Shown here piece by piece: positions 21,285 to 31,862 of a stretch of DNA of 64,000 nt; the stretch's first letter is position 1, and each line of letters starts with the position of its first letter. The stretch covers positions 17,731 to 81,730 of the forward strand of contig JACADY010000043.1 in assembly GCA_013389115.1 (NCBI GenBank). Reading direction: 5' to 3'. Source of the DNA: Alphaproteobacteria bacterium. GTDB taxonomy: Bacteria > Pseudomonadota > Alphaproteobacteria > Micropepsales > Micropepsaceae. Position numbers and translations under genes: made by a program. The notes beneath the pieces were generated by a model. It worked only from the letters and a program-made list of their open reading frames with translations. It was not told the origin of the DNA and did not search any database.

Positions 21285-23947
21285 GAGGCAGCGGCTTTCT
21301 TTGGTTTGGACGATTTGGCCTTCGGTGCAGGCTTTGACGATTTCGCCGCCGCCTTTGCCGGCTTGGCGGTCTTTGCCGCAGGAGGGGTTTTCTTGCCGCC
21401 GGCCGATTTTGGCTTCGCGCCCGCCTTCTTGCCTTTGGCCGGCCCTGCTGCGGCGCGTGCCTCAAGAAGCGTCACCGCCTCCTCCAGCGTCACATTCGAC
21501 GGGTCGGCACCGCGCGGGATATTCGCATTGGTCGTGCCGTCCGAAACGTAAGGGCCATAGCGTCCCTCGAGCACGTTGACGACGGCTTCGGATTGCGGGT
21601 GCCTGCCAAGCTCTCGCAGGACCTTAGGCCCGCGCCGCTGAAAACCCTTCTTCTCTTTCTTCTCGGCAAGTACGGTAACCGCGCGGTTGATGCCGATCGT
21701 GAAGAGGTCTTCGAAGCCCTCGATATTGGCATAGGCGCCATCATGGGAGAGATAAGGCCCGAACCGCCCAAGCCCGGCAAGGATGGGCTTTTGCGTCTCC
21801 GGGTGAATGCCGATTTCGCGGGGCAAGGAGAGGAGGCGCAACGCGAGTTCAAGATCAACGCCTGCCGCATCGACGCCCTTGGGCAGGCCCGCGCGCTTGG
21901 GTTTCTCCCCATTCTCGCCCCCGTTGCCGCGCTGAATGTAGGGGCCGAAGCGGCCCGATTTCAGCGTGATCTCCTCCTGCGTCTCCGGGTCGATGCCCAG
22001 CACGCGGTCCTTTGCCGCTTCGCTGTCGCCATCCTGCACGTTGAGCGGCCGGGTGAAATTGCAGTTGGGATAGTTCGAGCAGCCAACGAAGGCGCCATAA
22101 CGGCCAAGCTTGAGGCTGAGGCGGCCATCCGCGCAATTGGGACAGCTTCGAGGATCCACGCCGTCCGCACGCGCAGGGAAGATGTGCGGCCCCAAGATCT
22201 GGTCGATCGCTTCCAGCACCTGGCTCACGCGCAGATCGCTGGTATTGGCGACTGCGCCGGTGAAGTCCTTCCAGAAGTCACGGAGGAGTTCACGCCAGCC
22301 AAGCTTTCCATCGGAGACGCGGTCGAGGCGCTCCTCCAGGTCTGCGGTGAAATCATACTCGACATATTTCTTGAAGAAGCTCGTCATAAAGGCGGTGACG
22401 AGGCGGCCCTTGTCTTCGGGCAGGAAGCGGTTCTTCTCCATGCGCACATAGGCGCGCTCGCGCAGCACCGAGAGAATGGAGGCATAGGTGGAGGGCCGGC
22501 CGATACCCAGCTCCTCCAGCTTTTTCACAAGGCTTGCCTCGGAGTAGCGCGGCGGCGGCTCGGTGAAATGCTGCGCGGCTTTTTCCTCGCGGCGCGCGGC
22601 CGTTTCTCCGACAGCGACCTTGGGCAGGCGGCCGCCATCTTCATCCTCTTCGTCGTCCCGGCCTTCCATGTAGAGCTTCAGGAAGCCGTCGAATAGCACG
22701 ACCGAGCCCGTCGCCCTCAGCGTGATCTTGTTGTCCGCGCTTGTGACATCGATCGTTGTGCGCTCGATATCGGCCGCCTCCATCTGGCAGGCGATGGTGC
22801 GCTTCCAGATGAGCTCATAGAGCGCGGCCAGTCCCTTATCCAGATAAGGCGCCACATCGGCCGGACGGCGCGCCGCATCGGTTGGACGGATGGCCTCATG
22901 CGCTTCTTGCGCATTGCGCACCTTGCTCTTGTACATGCGCGGCGAGCCGGGGAGATAGCGAGGCCCGAATTCCCTGCCGATGACGGCGCGCAACTCGGCG
23001 ACAGCCTCGGGCGCGAGATCGACGCCATCGGTACGCATATAGGTGATGAGGCCGACCGTCTCGCCCTTGATCTCGACACCTTCATAGAGCCGCTGGGCCA
23101 TCTGCATCGTCTGCTTGGCGGAGAGGCCGAGCTTGCGCGCCGCCTCCTGCTGCAAGGTCGAGGTGATGAAGGGCGGGGCGGGGTAGCGCTTACCGGGCTT
23201 GCTCTCGACCGCGGCGATCTTGAAACTGGCGGCGCGGATCTTCTCAAGCGCGCGCATCGCGGCCGCCTCGTTAGGAAGACCGAATTTGTCGAGCTTCGCG
23301 CCGTCAAGGACAAAGAGGCGGGTAGTGAAATCCTGGCCGCCCTCGCTACGGCAGAGGACTTCGATCGTCCAATATTCCTGGGCCTTGAAGGCCTCAATCT
23401 CCATTTCGCGCTCGACGATGAGGCGCAGCGCGACGGACTGGACGCGGCCGGCCGAGCGGGCGCCGGGCAATTTGCGCCAAAGCACGGGCGAAATCGTAAA
23501 ACCAACGAGATAGTCAAGGGCGCGGCGCGCGAGATAGGCGTCGACCAGCTCCTGGTCGATTTCGCGCGGATTGGCCATCGCCTCCTGCACGGCGGACTTG
23601 GTGATGGCGTTGAAGACGACACGCTCGACGGGCGTGCCCTTCAGGGCGCCCTTGGACTTCAGAATCTCAAGGACATGCCAGGAAATGGCCTCGCCCTCGC
23701 GGTCAGGGTCGGTCGCCAGGATCAGGCGGTCGGCGGTCTTGGCGGCGTCGGCCAGTTCCTTCAGACGCTTGGCGGATTTCGCATCCACTTCCCAGGACAT
23801 TTCGAAGTCCTTGTCGGGCAGGACAGAGCCATCCTTTGCCGGCAGGTCACGCACGTGCCCGTAGCTGGGGACGACGTGGTAGTCCTTCCCCAGATATTTG
23901 TTGATAGTCTTCGCCTTGGCAGGCGATTCAACGACGACAAGCTTCAT
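21281..23947 (-). CDS. topA: DNA topoisomerase I with Lys/Ala-rich C-terminal tail
   Basis: MKLVVVESPAKAKTINKYLGKDYHVVPSYGHVRDLP; zinc-finger and TopoC repeats. Confidence 0.97.
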   Translation of the reverse strand: MKLVVVESPAKAKTINKYLGKDYHVVPSYGHVRDLPAKDGSVLPDKDFEMSWEVDAKSAKRLKELADAAKTADRLILATDPDREGEAISWHVLEILKSKGALKGTPVERVVFNAITKSAVQEAMANPREIDQELVDAYLARRALDYLVGFTISPVLWRKLPGARSAGRVQSVALRLIVEREMEIEAFKAQEYWTIEVLCRSEGGQDFTTRLFVLDGAKLDKFGLPNEAAAMRALEKIRAASFKIAAVESKPGKRYPAPPFITSTLQQEAARKLGLSAKQTMQMAQRLYEGVEIKGETVGLITYMRTDGVDLAPEAVAELRAVIGREFGPRYLPGSPRMYKSKVRNAQEAHEAIRPTDAARRPADVAPYLDKGLAALYELIWKRTIACQMEAADIERTTIDVTSADNKITLRATGSVVLFDGFLKLYMEGRDDEEDEDGGRLPKVAVGETAARREEKAAQHFTEPPPRYSEASLVKKLEELGIGRPSTYASILSVLRERAYVRMEKNRFLPEDKGRLVTAFMTSFFKKYVEYDFTADLEERLDRVSDGKLGWRELLRDFWKDFTGAVANTSDLRVSQVLEAIDQILGPHIFPARADGVDPRSCPNCADGRLSLKLGRYGAFVGCSNYPNCNFTRPLNVQDGDSEAAKDRVLGIDPETQEEITLKSGRFGPYIQRGNGGENGEKPKRAGLPKGVDAAGVDLELALRLLSLPREIGIHPETQKPILAGLGRFGPYLSHDGAYANIEGFEDLFTIGINRAVTVLAEKKEKKGFQRRGPKVLRELGRHPQSEAVVNVLEGRYGPYVSDGTTNANIPRGADPSNVTLEEAVTLLEARAAAGPAKGKKAGAKPKSAGGKKTPPAAKTAKPAKAAAKSSKPAPKAKSSKPKKAAAS

Positions 23948-24243
23948 TGATCGGCATCTGAATGGGTTCGGGCGGGCGGCACGGTCCCTCAGCCATGGTT
24001 AAAACGGCGTCATGAAGGTGCCACCGGGTCCGTCAGGGGCGTGACCCTTGGCCGCTCCGTGTCATCCTGTCAACCTTTTCGCAGTCGCGAAGTTCAGGCG
24101 CGGTCGCTTCTCAGGGGTCAAGCCCACCGAGTTTTCTACTCGGCACTAACCAAAAGTTGCTCTATATGGCATGAAATACCTTCAAGTTGCACTTGTGGCA
24201 GCAGCGTGTTAATGGCCGTTCGTCCGTGATTTCATGGTTATCG

Positions 24244-24426
24244 ATGGATGAGATGGTTGAGGTTCCGCGCGATGGCACTTTCCCAAGCCGGGAGGAGGCC
24301 GTCTTCTATGTCTTTGAGGTGCTTGTTCAATTACGCCGCATCGCGGAAGGGGCGGAGAAGCCGTTTCTTGTCTATCTGATCGAGGTTGCCGCTACCGAAG
24401 CCTTGAAGGCCTCCGGCCGGGAATGA
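24244..24426 (+). CDS. Conserved-looking 60-aa hypothetical protein
   Basis: MDEMVEVPRDGTFPSREEAVFYVFEVLVQLRRIAEGAEKPFLVYLIEVAATEALKASGRE. Confidence 0.6.
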   Translation: MDEMVEVPRDGTFPSREEAVFYVFEVLVQLRRIAEGAEKPFLVYLIEVAATEALKASGRE

Positions 24427-24450
24427 AGCTTCCACCCGGCTATCCGCCGT

Positions 24451-25575
24451 CTAGATGCGCACAACGAGACGGCCGGATTGACGCAAGGCCAGACCGGCGA
24501 GTTCCAACTCCATGAGCGCGGCCATGATGGCGCCAGGCTCTGCCCCTAAGTCGCGGATAAGGTCATCGATCCCGATCGGGGTGGGGCTGAGGCGCTCAAG
24601 CAGGGTGTCGCGCAGGGATTCAGGCGCCGGCTCGTCATCGAAGGGGAGATATTCGTCCGCCTCTTCCGCGGCCGATTCCTGAAAGGCGGAGCCCATGACG
24701 GGCCGCAGCACCTGAAGGACATCGTCTGCGCTCTCCGTCAGTATCGCGCCCTGGCGGATGAGGTTGTTCGTGCCGCGACAGCGTGGATCGAGAGGCGAGC
24801 CGGGCACGGCAAAGACTTCGCGGCCCTGCTCGAGCGCAAAGCGCGCCGTGATAAGGGAACCGGAATTGAGCGCGGCCTCGGTCACGAGGACGCCTCGGGC
24901 GAGGCCCGAAATCAGACGATTGCGGCGGGGGAAGTGGTTGGCCGCCGGCGCGAAGCCGACGGGCATTTCCGAGACGATGGCGCCCCGCTCGGACAAGGCG
25001 GCATAAAGCGCCCGGTTCTCGGGGGGATAGATGTTGTCGACACCGCCCGCGAGGACGGCGATGGTTCCCGTTTCAAGGGCGCCCTTGTGCGCGGCGGTGT
25101 CGATGCCACGGGCCATGCCCGACACGACGCAGAGGCCTTCCCGCCCCAGATCGCCCGCGATCTCTCCAGCAAAGCGCAGGCCGAGGGCCGAGGCGTTGCG
25201 TGCGCCCACCATGGCTATCGACTCCCGTGCGAGGAATGCTGCATCGCCGCGCAGCGAGAGCATTGGCGGCGCGGGGTCGAGCGCGGCAAGGGCAGGGGGA
25301 TAGTCCGGCTCGCACAGGGCGATGAAGCGGACGCCGAGGCTGTCCGCCGCCTCCATCTCGCGCTCCACATCTTCACGGCTTGCCAGGTGAAGGGGCTGTC
25401 TGCGGCCTGCCCTTTGCGCGAGGCGAGGGACGGCGTCCAGCGCCGCCTCGGCGCTGCCAAAACGCTCGATGAGGGACTTGAAGGTCGCGGGGCCGATATT
25501 TTCCGAGCGGATGAGACGCAGCCATGCAAGGCGCTCCCGCGGCTCGAGGCGCTTGCGGGCGTTGATCTTCATCAA
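24451..25575 (-). CDS. dprA: DNA processing protein DprA
   Basis: IAMVGARNASALGLRFAGEIA...VVSGMARGIDTAAHKGAL Rossmann core. Confidence 0.95.
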   Translation of the reverse strand: MMKINARKRLEPRERLAWLRLIRSENIGPATFKSLIERFGSAEAALDAVPRLAQRAGRRQPLHLASREDVEREMEAADSLGVRFIALCEPDYPPALAALDPAPPMLSLRGDAAFLARESIAMVGARNASALGLRFAGEIAGDLGREGLCVVSGMARGIDTAAHKGALETGTIAVLAGGVDNIYPPENRALYAALSERGAIVSEMPVGFAPAANHFPRRNRLISGLARGVLVTEAALNSGSLITARFALEQGREVFAVPGSPLDPRCRGTNNLIRQGAILTESADDVLQVLRPVMGSAFQESAAEEADEYLPFDDEPAPESLRDTLLERLSPTPIGIDDLIRDLGAEPGAIMAALMELELAGLALRQSGRLVVRI

Positions 25576-25629
25576 AGCGTCCGTTCGCCGGTTCGGAGAT
25601 GAATATCCGCAGATAAAAGGAGGAAAACC

Positions 25630-25728
25630 ATGAGCGAGTTCGACATGATCTATCTAGGCCTCGTCATCGGCGGCATGACGGCGTTCAGCGTCGCGCTGGC
25701 GATCGTCAACGCCTTGACCGCGCGCTGA
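25630..25728 (+). CDS. 32-aa single-TM micro-protein
   Basis: Not in ORF track: MSEFDMIYLGLVIGGMTAFSVALAIVNALTAR preceded by AAAAGGAGGAAAACC. Confidence 0.6.
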   Translation: MSEFDMIYLGLVIGGMTAFSVALAIVNALTAR

Positions 25729-25735
25729 TCGCGCC

Positions 25736-26434
25736 TCACGTCTTGCGGCCGATCTTGGGCTCCTCGCCGCGTTGCAGGCGCGCGATATTGGCCCGGTGGG
25801 TCCACACGATGAGGAGCGCAAGAATGGCCGAGGCGGCCGCCACAAGGGGCTCTCCCATCAGCGCCAGATAGATCGGCGTCATCGCGGCGGCGATGAGCGC
25901 TGCGAGCGATGAAATGCGCGTGAGGGCAGCGACTGCGGCCCAGGTGGCGCAAGCCGCGAGCCCCGCCATCCAGTTCAACGCCAGCATGGTGCCAAGAAAG
26001 GTCGCAACGCCCTTGCCCCCGTTGAAGTTGAGCCATACGGGAAAGACATGGCCGGCAAAGGAGGCGATCGCCGCGATCACCGCCATGTCGGTGCCGCCCC
26101 AGGGGCTTCCTCCTAAAATCAGCGTCGGCAAGAGGCCATTGGCGATGAGAACGGCGAGCGCGCCCTTGCCCGAATCGCAAATGAGCGTCGCGAGCGCCAA
26201 GGGCCGGTTCCCCGTGCGCAAGACATTCGTCGCGCCGATATTGCCTGAGCCGATGGCCCGAATGTCGCCCAGACCCGCCATGCGGGTAAAGAGCAGGCCG
26301 AAGGGGATGGACCCCAGGAGATAACCGAGGATTCCAGCCGCCAGGTAGAAGACGACGGGCTGCGACCAGAGTTCCAATTGATCAGGGGAGGGTGGCACGG
26401 GCGTGATCCAGCGCGTCGTAGACAATGTGCCCAC
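25736..26434 (-). CDS. plsY: Glycerol-3-phosphate acyltransferase PlsY
   Basis: YLLGSIPFGLLFTR...GSGNIGATNVLRTG...FNGGKGVATFLG; true start probably further downstream. Confidence 0.95.
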   Translation of the reverse strand: MGTLSTTRWITPVPPSPDQLELWSQPVVFYLAAGILGYLLGSIPFGLLFTRMAGLGDIRAIGSGNIGATNVLRTGNRPLALATLICDSGKGALAVLIANGLLPTLILGGSPWGGTDMAVIAAIASFAGHVFPVWLNFNGGKGVATFLGTMLALNWMAGLAACATWAAVAALTRISSLAALIAAAMTPIYLALMGEPLVAAASAILALLIVWTHRANIARLQRGEEPKIGRKT

Positions 26435-27698
26435 CCACGATGGTCTTTATCACGCGGCCCTGCAAGCGCTGACCGTCAAATGGCTCATTCTTCGATCGCG
26501 ATAGGGAAATGTCACGGTTCACGACCCAAGGCTTATCTGCATCGAATAGGACGAGGTCGGCCGGAGCCCCCTTTGTCAGGCGCCCGCCCGGCAACCGGAA
26601 GAGACGCGCCGGGTTCAGGGTCAGTCGCGCGAAAAGGGCGGGCAGCGACACGGACCCGTTCCGTGCAAGGCTGAGCGATGCGGCGAGCAGGGTCTCAAGC
26701 CCGGTGCCGCCAAAGGCCGCCTGGGCAAAGGGCAGGCGCTTGTTTTCCGGCGGCTGTGGATCGTGGCCGGAAGTGATGATGTCGACCGTGCCGTCCGCCA
26801 CACCCTCGATGAGGGCGAGGCGATCCATTTCTGAGCGCAAGGGCGGCATCAGCTTGCGGAAGGTGAGATAGGTGCCGATGTCGTGCTCGTTGAGGCCCAA
26901 ATGCGCCGCCGTCGTCGCGCAGGTGACGGGCAGGCCCTTCTTCTTTGCCCGTGCGATCGCCTGCACCGACTCCGCGCAGCTGATGGGGCTGATATGGACT
27001 CGGGCGCCCGTCAGCTCGGCCAGGCGCAGGTCGCGGTCGACCGCGATTGCCTCAGCCGCGACGGGCAACCCCGAAAGCCCCAGCCGCGTCGCCATCTCGC
27101 CCGCGTTCATCTGGCCGGTCATCGTCGGCTCGGCGGGAAACGTCTCGACGAGCAAATCAAAGTCGCGTGCATAGGTCATCGCCCGGCGCAGGATCTGGGC
27201 GTTCGCGACGGCGCCAAGGCCTTGCGTGAAGCCGACGGCGCCCGCCTCCGCCAAGAGGCCCATCTCGGTCATGCTCTCGCCCTTGAGACCCTTGGTCAGC
27301 GCCGCCATGGGGTAGACATACGTCTTGGCCGTATCGCGCGCGCGGCGCAGGAGAAAATCGACCAGCGCCACGTCGTCGATGACGGGCTCGGTGTTGGGCA
27401 TCACAACCATGGCAGTGACGCCGCCCGAGACCGCCGCCTCACTGGCGCTTGAAAGGGTCTCGCGGTGCTCACTGCCGGGTTCGCCCGTGAAGACGCGTGA
27501 ATCGACGAGGCCGGGGGCAAGGATAAGGCCTTGGGTATCTAGAACCACGGCATCCGGTGGGAGCGCATCGCTGAACAGCCTTGGGCCTTGATCGGCGATG
27601 AGGCCGTCCTTTATGAGCAGCGCGCCCGTATCCTCGCTCTCCTTTTCGGGGTCGACGAGCGTAGCGTTGAGAAAGGCGATGGGGCGCGCCTGCGTCAT
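26382..27698 (-). CDS. pyrC: Dihydroorotase / amidohydrolase
   Basis: [29 protein letters not shown]...[14 protein letters not shown]; upstream pyrB overlaps by ATGA. Confidence 0.9.
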   Translation of the reverse strand: MTQARPIAFLNATLVDPEKESEDTGALLIKDGLIADQGPRLFSDALPPDAVVLDTQGLILAPGLVDSRVFTGEPGSEHRETLSSASEAAVSGGVTAMVVMPNTEPVIDDVALVDFLLRRARDTAKTYVYPMAALTKGLKGESMTEMGLLAEAGAVGFTQGLGAVANAQILRRAMTYARDFDLLVETFPAEPTMTGQMNAGEMATRLGLSGLPVAAEAIAVDRDLRLAELTGARVHISPISCAESVQAIARAKKKGLPVTCATTAAHLGLNEHDIGTYLTFRKLMPPLRSEMDRLALIEGVADGTVDIITSGHDPQPPENKRLPFAQAAFGGTGLETLLAASLSLARNGSVSLPALFARLTLNPARLFRLPGGRLTKGAPADLVLFDADKPWVVNRDISLSRSKNEPFDGQRLQGRVIKTIVGGHIVYDALDHARATLP

Positions 27699-28672
27699 CG
27701 GTTCCTCAGCATGGTTTCACGGTTGTGCGCGAGCGCGACGAGCACTGCCATACGCGCGGCGACACCCATCTCCACCTGCTCCTGGATCAGGCTGCGCTCG
27801 GTATGGTCGGCGATGGCGGAATCGATTTCGACGCCGCGATTCATCGGGCCTGGGTGCATGACAAGCGCGCCGGGCTTCGCATAGCTCAGCTTTTTCGCGT
27901 CCAGGCCGTAATAGTGGAAATACTCGCGCGTCGAGGGCAGGAAGGCGCCCGCCATGCGTTCCATTTGAAGCCGCAACATCATCACGATGTCGCAACCCTT
28001 TAATCCCTCACGCATATCCGTAAATACCCCGACGCCTAGCTTGTCGATCCCCGTGGGCAAGAGCGTGGCCGGACCAATCACATGAACATGTGCTCCCAAC
28101 TTATTGAGAAGATAAATGTTCGAGCGTGCGACACGGCTGTGCAGGATGTCGCCGCAGATGGCGATGCGCAGGCCCTCAATGCGGCCCAGGCGGCGGCGGA
28201 TGGTGAGGGCATCGAGGAGGGCCTGGGTCGGATGCTCATGCGCGCCATCGCCGGCGTTCACGACGCTGCAATCCACCTTGCGGGCAAGGAGCGCGACGGC
28301 GCCTGAATCCTGATGGCGGATGATGAGAATATCGGGCCGCATCGCGTTCAGCGTCACGGCCGTGTCGATGAGCGTCTCGCCCTTGCGGATCGAGGACATG
28401 GCGATCGACATGTTGAGGACATCGGCGCCGAGGCGCTTGCCGGCGAGCTCGAACGAGCTTTGCGTGCGGGTCGAGGCCTCGAAGAAAAGGTTGACGAGCG
28501 TGCGGCCGCGCAAAAGCGGGTGCTGCTTCTCGGTCTGGCGGCCGACATCGACATAGGATTCGGCCAGATCGAGGAGGCCGAGGATTTCCTCGCGCGAGAG
28601 GTCCTCAATGCCCAGGAGGTGCTGGCGGTCGGGGGCCAGCGGAAAGGCTTGGCGGGGCGATTCGGGCGTCAT
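27695..28672 (-). CDS. pyrB: Aspartate carbamoyltransferase catalytic subunit
   Basis: [27 protein letters not shown]...[12 protein letters not shown]...[11 protein letters not shown]. Confidence 0.97.
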   Translation of the reverse strand: MTPESPRQAFPLAPDRQHLLGIEDLSREEILGLLDLAESYVDVGRQTEKQHPLLRGRTLVNLFFEASTRTQSSFELAGKRLGADVLNMSIAMSSIRKGETLIDTAVTLNAMRPDILIIRHQDSGAVALLARKVDCSVVNAGDGAHEHPTQALLDALTIRRRLGRIEGLRIAICGDILHSRVARSNIYLLNKLGAHVHVIGPATLLPTGIDKLGVGVFTDMREGLKGCDIVMMLRLQMERMAGAFLPSTREYFHYYGLDAKKLSYAKPGALVMHPGPMNRGVEIDSAIADHTERSLIQEQVEMGVAARMAVLVALAHNRETMLRNR

Positions 28673-28721
28673 CTCGAGCGGGGCTTATAGGACCCCGCGC
28701 GCCATGCGGCAAGCGGGGATG

Positions 28722-29636
28722 TCACCCGGGCGCCAGAAGAGAGATGACAAGCGGCAGGGTCAACATCGCGCCAAGGGTTGTCGCGGTGATCAGATTGGCC
28801 ATCAGCGGTGCATCGCCGCCCAGTTGCCGGGCAAGGATATAGGCCGAGGTCGCCGTCGGCGTGCCGCCGCAAATGACCGCGACCGCCATCGCCGTTCCCT
28901 CGACTCCGAAGAGCTTGCAGGCGCCCAGCATCAGCGCAGGCATGAGCAGCAGGCGCATGGCGGAGGCGGCGCTGATAACGATCACACTTGAGCGCGCGGC
29001 GGCCAAGTCAAGGCTCGCCCCGACCGCGAGGAGGCCCAAAGGCACCGCCGCCGTGCCGATCAGGCGGGCGGTGTCGAAGAGGGAGGCCGGCACCGGCAGG
29101 GCTGCGCCATTCACTATGATGCCGGCAGCGCAGCCGATCAGGAGCGGGTTGGTGAGGAGGAGCCGGCCCATCTCGGCCAGCGCGACCGGCTGACCGCTTG
29201 CCGTGCGGGTGACGACATAGACGCAGAGTAGGTTGGCAAGGGGAACGAGGACGCCAAAGCTGACCGCCGCAAGGGCAAGCCCGGGCTTGCCATAAAGACT
29301 GCCAATGGCCGCGAGGGCAACGAAGCCGTTCCAGCGCACTGTTGTCTGAAAGAAGCTCGAAAACTGGCGGCCGCTCAAGCCCAGGATCGGCCAGAGCGCA
29401 TAGGTGAGGAGGGCCATGCAGGCGACGGCACCGATGAGTGCCAACGTCATCGGGCCGATGTCGTAGCCTTCCAGATTGCCTCCGGCGATGGTCGAGAAGA
29501 GAAAGCAGGGGAAGATGACGAAATAGGTCACTTGCTCCATCAGCGGCCAGAACGCATCGCCTGGAAAGCCGATGCGCCGCAGCCCGTGACCGAGCGCGAT
29601 CACGAGAAAGACGGGTATCAGCGCCTCAATGATCAT
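28722..29636 (-). CDS. AEC family transporter
   Basis: MIIEALIPVFLVIALGHGLRRIGF multi-TM auxin-efflux-carrier pattern. Confidence 0.88.
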   Translation of the reverse strand: MIIEALIPVFLVIALGHGLRRIGFPGDAFWPLMEQVTYFVIFPCFLFSTIAGGNLEGYDIGPMTLALIGAVACMALLTYALWPILGLSGRQFSSFFQTTVRWNGFVALAAIGSLYGKPGLALAAVSFGVLVPLANLLCVYVVTRTASGQPVALAEMGRLLLTNPLLIGCAAGIIVNGAALPVPASLFDTARLIGTAAVPLGLLAVGASLDLAAARSSVIVISAASAMRLLLMPALMLGACKLFGVEGTAMAVAVICGGTPTATSAYILARQLGGDAPLMANLITATTLGAMLTLPLVISLLAPG

Positions 29637-29642
29637 CCAGCA

Positions 29643-30956
29643 TCAGGCCGCATCGATGATGCGCTCGGGCGCGATTTCCTCCAGCGTCTTGCGCGAAGGC
29701 TCGGGCAGGAAGGGCACGAAGAGGATGGAGAGCGGTCCGACCGCGAGGAGCGCCGTATTCGCGGCCGCGTGGCTGCCCAGGGCATTGAAAATTTGTCCCT
29801 GAAGGGCAAGGCCGATGGCGCCTGCAATGATCCACAGCAGCAGGCGCACGGCGCTTGCGGTCGAGCGATAGGAGGTGGGGAATAATTCCGCGCCGAAGGC
29901 GGCGAGGATCACATCGGCGGCGAAATAAAAGAAGATGCCGATGATGAAGCCCGCAATCGCAAGGGTGGGCGTTGGCGCATTGTAGAAGGTCATCAAGCCG
30001 GCAACGAGGCCGAGGCAGGCGATGACGAAGACACCGCGCCGCCCGACCCTGTCGCTGAGCAGTCCGGCCACAAAATTGCCGATAATGGCGATGCCGCCGC
30101 CCGCGATGATGACGATGGTGACGCCGCCGGGGGTGATGCCATGCGCCTCCTGCATGTGCTTGGAGATCATGAGGAAGGGGGCGGCGATGGCAAAGCCCAA
30201 GGGAAAGAGGGCGGCGGCGAGAAGAGCGAGGCGGCCCGGATATTGCCTGAGGAGGAACATGGCGGGCTCCAGCCAGTCGCGCATCGTATGTGTCTGGTGC
30301 ATTCGGCTCGTCGCATAGTTCTCGAAACGCCGTGTCTCAACGAGGCGGCGGCGCAAGAATGCCAGAACGAAGAGCGGGACCGCACCCAGGATGTAAAGAT
30401 AGCGCCAGCCATCCTCGAGCGGCCCTAAGAGGCCATAGGCGATGGCCGCGACGCCGCCGCCCAGGCCGCCCAAGGCGCCGATCATGCCGATCGCCCAGCC
30501 GCGTGCCTTTTCGTCGAACTCCTCGGCGATGACGACGATGCACAGCATGTCCTCGGCATAGGCGAACATGCGCACGAAAAGCTGGAACCCGGTGAGCTGG
30601 GCGTGGCTTTGCGAAAATCCCGTCAGCATCGTGAAAATGGCCGAGCCGAGGATGGTCACCATCAACAGACGGCGGCGGCCGAACCTGTCGGCCAGCATCG
30701 AGACGAAGACCGCCGGAACGATTCCCAAGCGGAAAATCGCATTCGTGAGCGCGATCTCATCTTCCGGGATCCTCAGGTCGGCCTGAATCTGTTTCAGCGC
30801 CATGCCGAACATCGTCAGATCATAGGCGGCGATCATCGCCGCGATGCCGACCAGCCACATGATGCGCATATGGGCGAGCGGGATGGGAACCGGTGGGCGC
30901 AAGGATCGGGGCAGCCAGGCGAGCCTGGCCATGGGCACATGCGATGCTTCGTTCAT
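29643..30956 (-). CDS. MFS transporter
   Basis: 12-TM pattern; RLGIVPAVFVSMLADRFGRRRLLM; RTASAVRLLLWIIAGAIG. Confidence 0.9.
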   Translation of the reverse strand: MNEASHVPMARLAWLPRSLRPPVPIPLAHMRIMWLVGIAAMIAAYDLTMFGMALKQIQADLRIPEDEIALTNAIFRLGIVPAVFVSMLADRFGRRRLLMVTILGSAIFTMLTGFSQSHAQLTGFQLFVRMFAYAEDMLCIVVIAEEFDEKARGWAIGMIGALGGLGGGVAAIAYGLLGPLEDGWRYLYILGAVPLFVLAFLRRRLVETRRFENYATSRMHQTHTMRDWLEPAMFLLRQYPGRLALLAAALFPLGFAIAAPFLMISKHMQEAHGITPGGVTIVIIAGGGIAIIGNFVAGLLSDRVGRRGVFVIACLGLVAGLMTFYNAPTPTLAIAGFIIGIFFYFAADVILAAFGAELFPTSYRSTASAVRLLLWIIAGAIGLALQGQIFNALGSHAAANTALLAVGPLSILFVPFLPEPSRKTLEEIAPERIIDAA

Positions 30957-30962
30957 ACGCCG

Positions 30963-31448
30963 TCACTCTCCCTGTGTGGCTGGGCCATTGTGCCTCAGCC
31001 AATCCAACGCCCCTTGCAGGATGTAGCTTGCCGCCATCTTGTCCACGAGTTCGGCGCGGCGGCGTCTTGAGGTATCCGCCTCCAGCAACGTGCGCGTGAC
31101 GGCCATTGTCGAGAGGCGCTCATCCCAGAACGCCACCTTGAGGGGAGAATGTTTCGCGAGATTACGGGCGAAGGCCCGCGCGGACTGGGCTGCGGGGCCT
31201 TCCGAGCCGTCCATGTTGAGGGGAAGGCCGATCACGAGACCGGTGACGGCATTTTTCTGCACCAGGGCAAGGAGCGTCTTCACATCCTCGGTAAACTTGG
31301 TGCGCCGGATGGTCTCCAGCGGCGAGGCGATCGTCCGGGCGACATCGGAAAGGGCAAGACCGATCGTCTTTTCGCCGAGGTCAAGGCCCATAAGCCGGCC
31401 ATGCCGGCCTGCCTCCCGTGCCAGCGCGAGGAGGTCATCGCGGCTCAC
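30963..31448 (-). CDS. ruvX: Holliday junction resolvase RuvX/YqgF
   Basis: [19 protein letters not shown]...[15 protein letters not shown]...[11 protein letters not shown]. Confidence 0.96.
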   Translation of the reverse strand: MSRDDLLALAREAGRHGRLMGLDLGEKTIGLALSDVARTIASPLETIRRTKFTEDVKTLLALVQKNAVTGLVIGLPLNMDGSEGPAAQSARAFARNLAKHSPLKVAFWDERLSTMAVTRTLLEADTSRRRRAELVDKMAASYILQGALDWLRHNGPATQGE

Positions 31449-31569
31449 GTCCTTACAATCTCGCGGGGCGCCATGGGCAGGCGGAGGTTCTCGTCAGTCA
31501 TCGGTTTCTTGCCATGTGTCCCAAGGGTTGCTAGCAAGTCTTATCCCTTGCCTTCAATAAGCGGAACCC

Positions 31570-31857
31570 ATGTCCGTCGATAAAGACACGGTAATGCGCG
31601 TGGCGCGGCTCGCCCGCATTGCCATTCCCGAAGACCGCGTTCTCCCCATGGCCGAGGAACTCAACCGCATTCTTGCGTGGGTGGAACAACTCAACAGCGT
31701 CGACACCTCCGGTGTCGAGCCGCTGACGAGCGTCGTCAAAATGGATCTCAAGCGCCGCGCGGACAAAGTGACCGATGGCGGCTATGCCGGCGACCTCATG
31801 GCCAATGCGCCGTTGTCGGAAGACAATTTCTTCGCTGTGCCGAAGGTGGTTGAATAG
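31570..31857 (+). CDS. gatC: Asp/Glu-tRNA amidotransferase subunit GatC
   Basis: [15 protein letters not shown]...[23 protein letters not shown]. Confidence 0.97.
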   Translation: MSVDKDTVMRVARLARIAIPEDRVLPMAEELNRILAWVEQLNSVDTSGVEPLTSVVKMDLKRRADKVTDGGYAGDLMANAPLSEDNFFAVPKVVE

Positions 31858-31862
31858 ACGCC

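Noticed and set aside
24126-24142. Hairpin CCGAGTtttctACTCGG
   Set aside because: Short 6-bp stem with no T-run and no clear gene context; could be chance.
24150-24200. Possible sigma54 promoter (TGGCAT...TTGC) before the 60-aa ORF
   Set aside because: -24/-12 spacing is wrong and the elements are degenerate.
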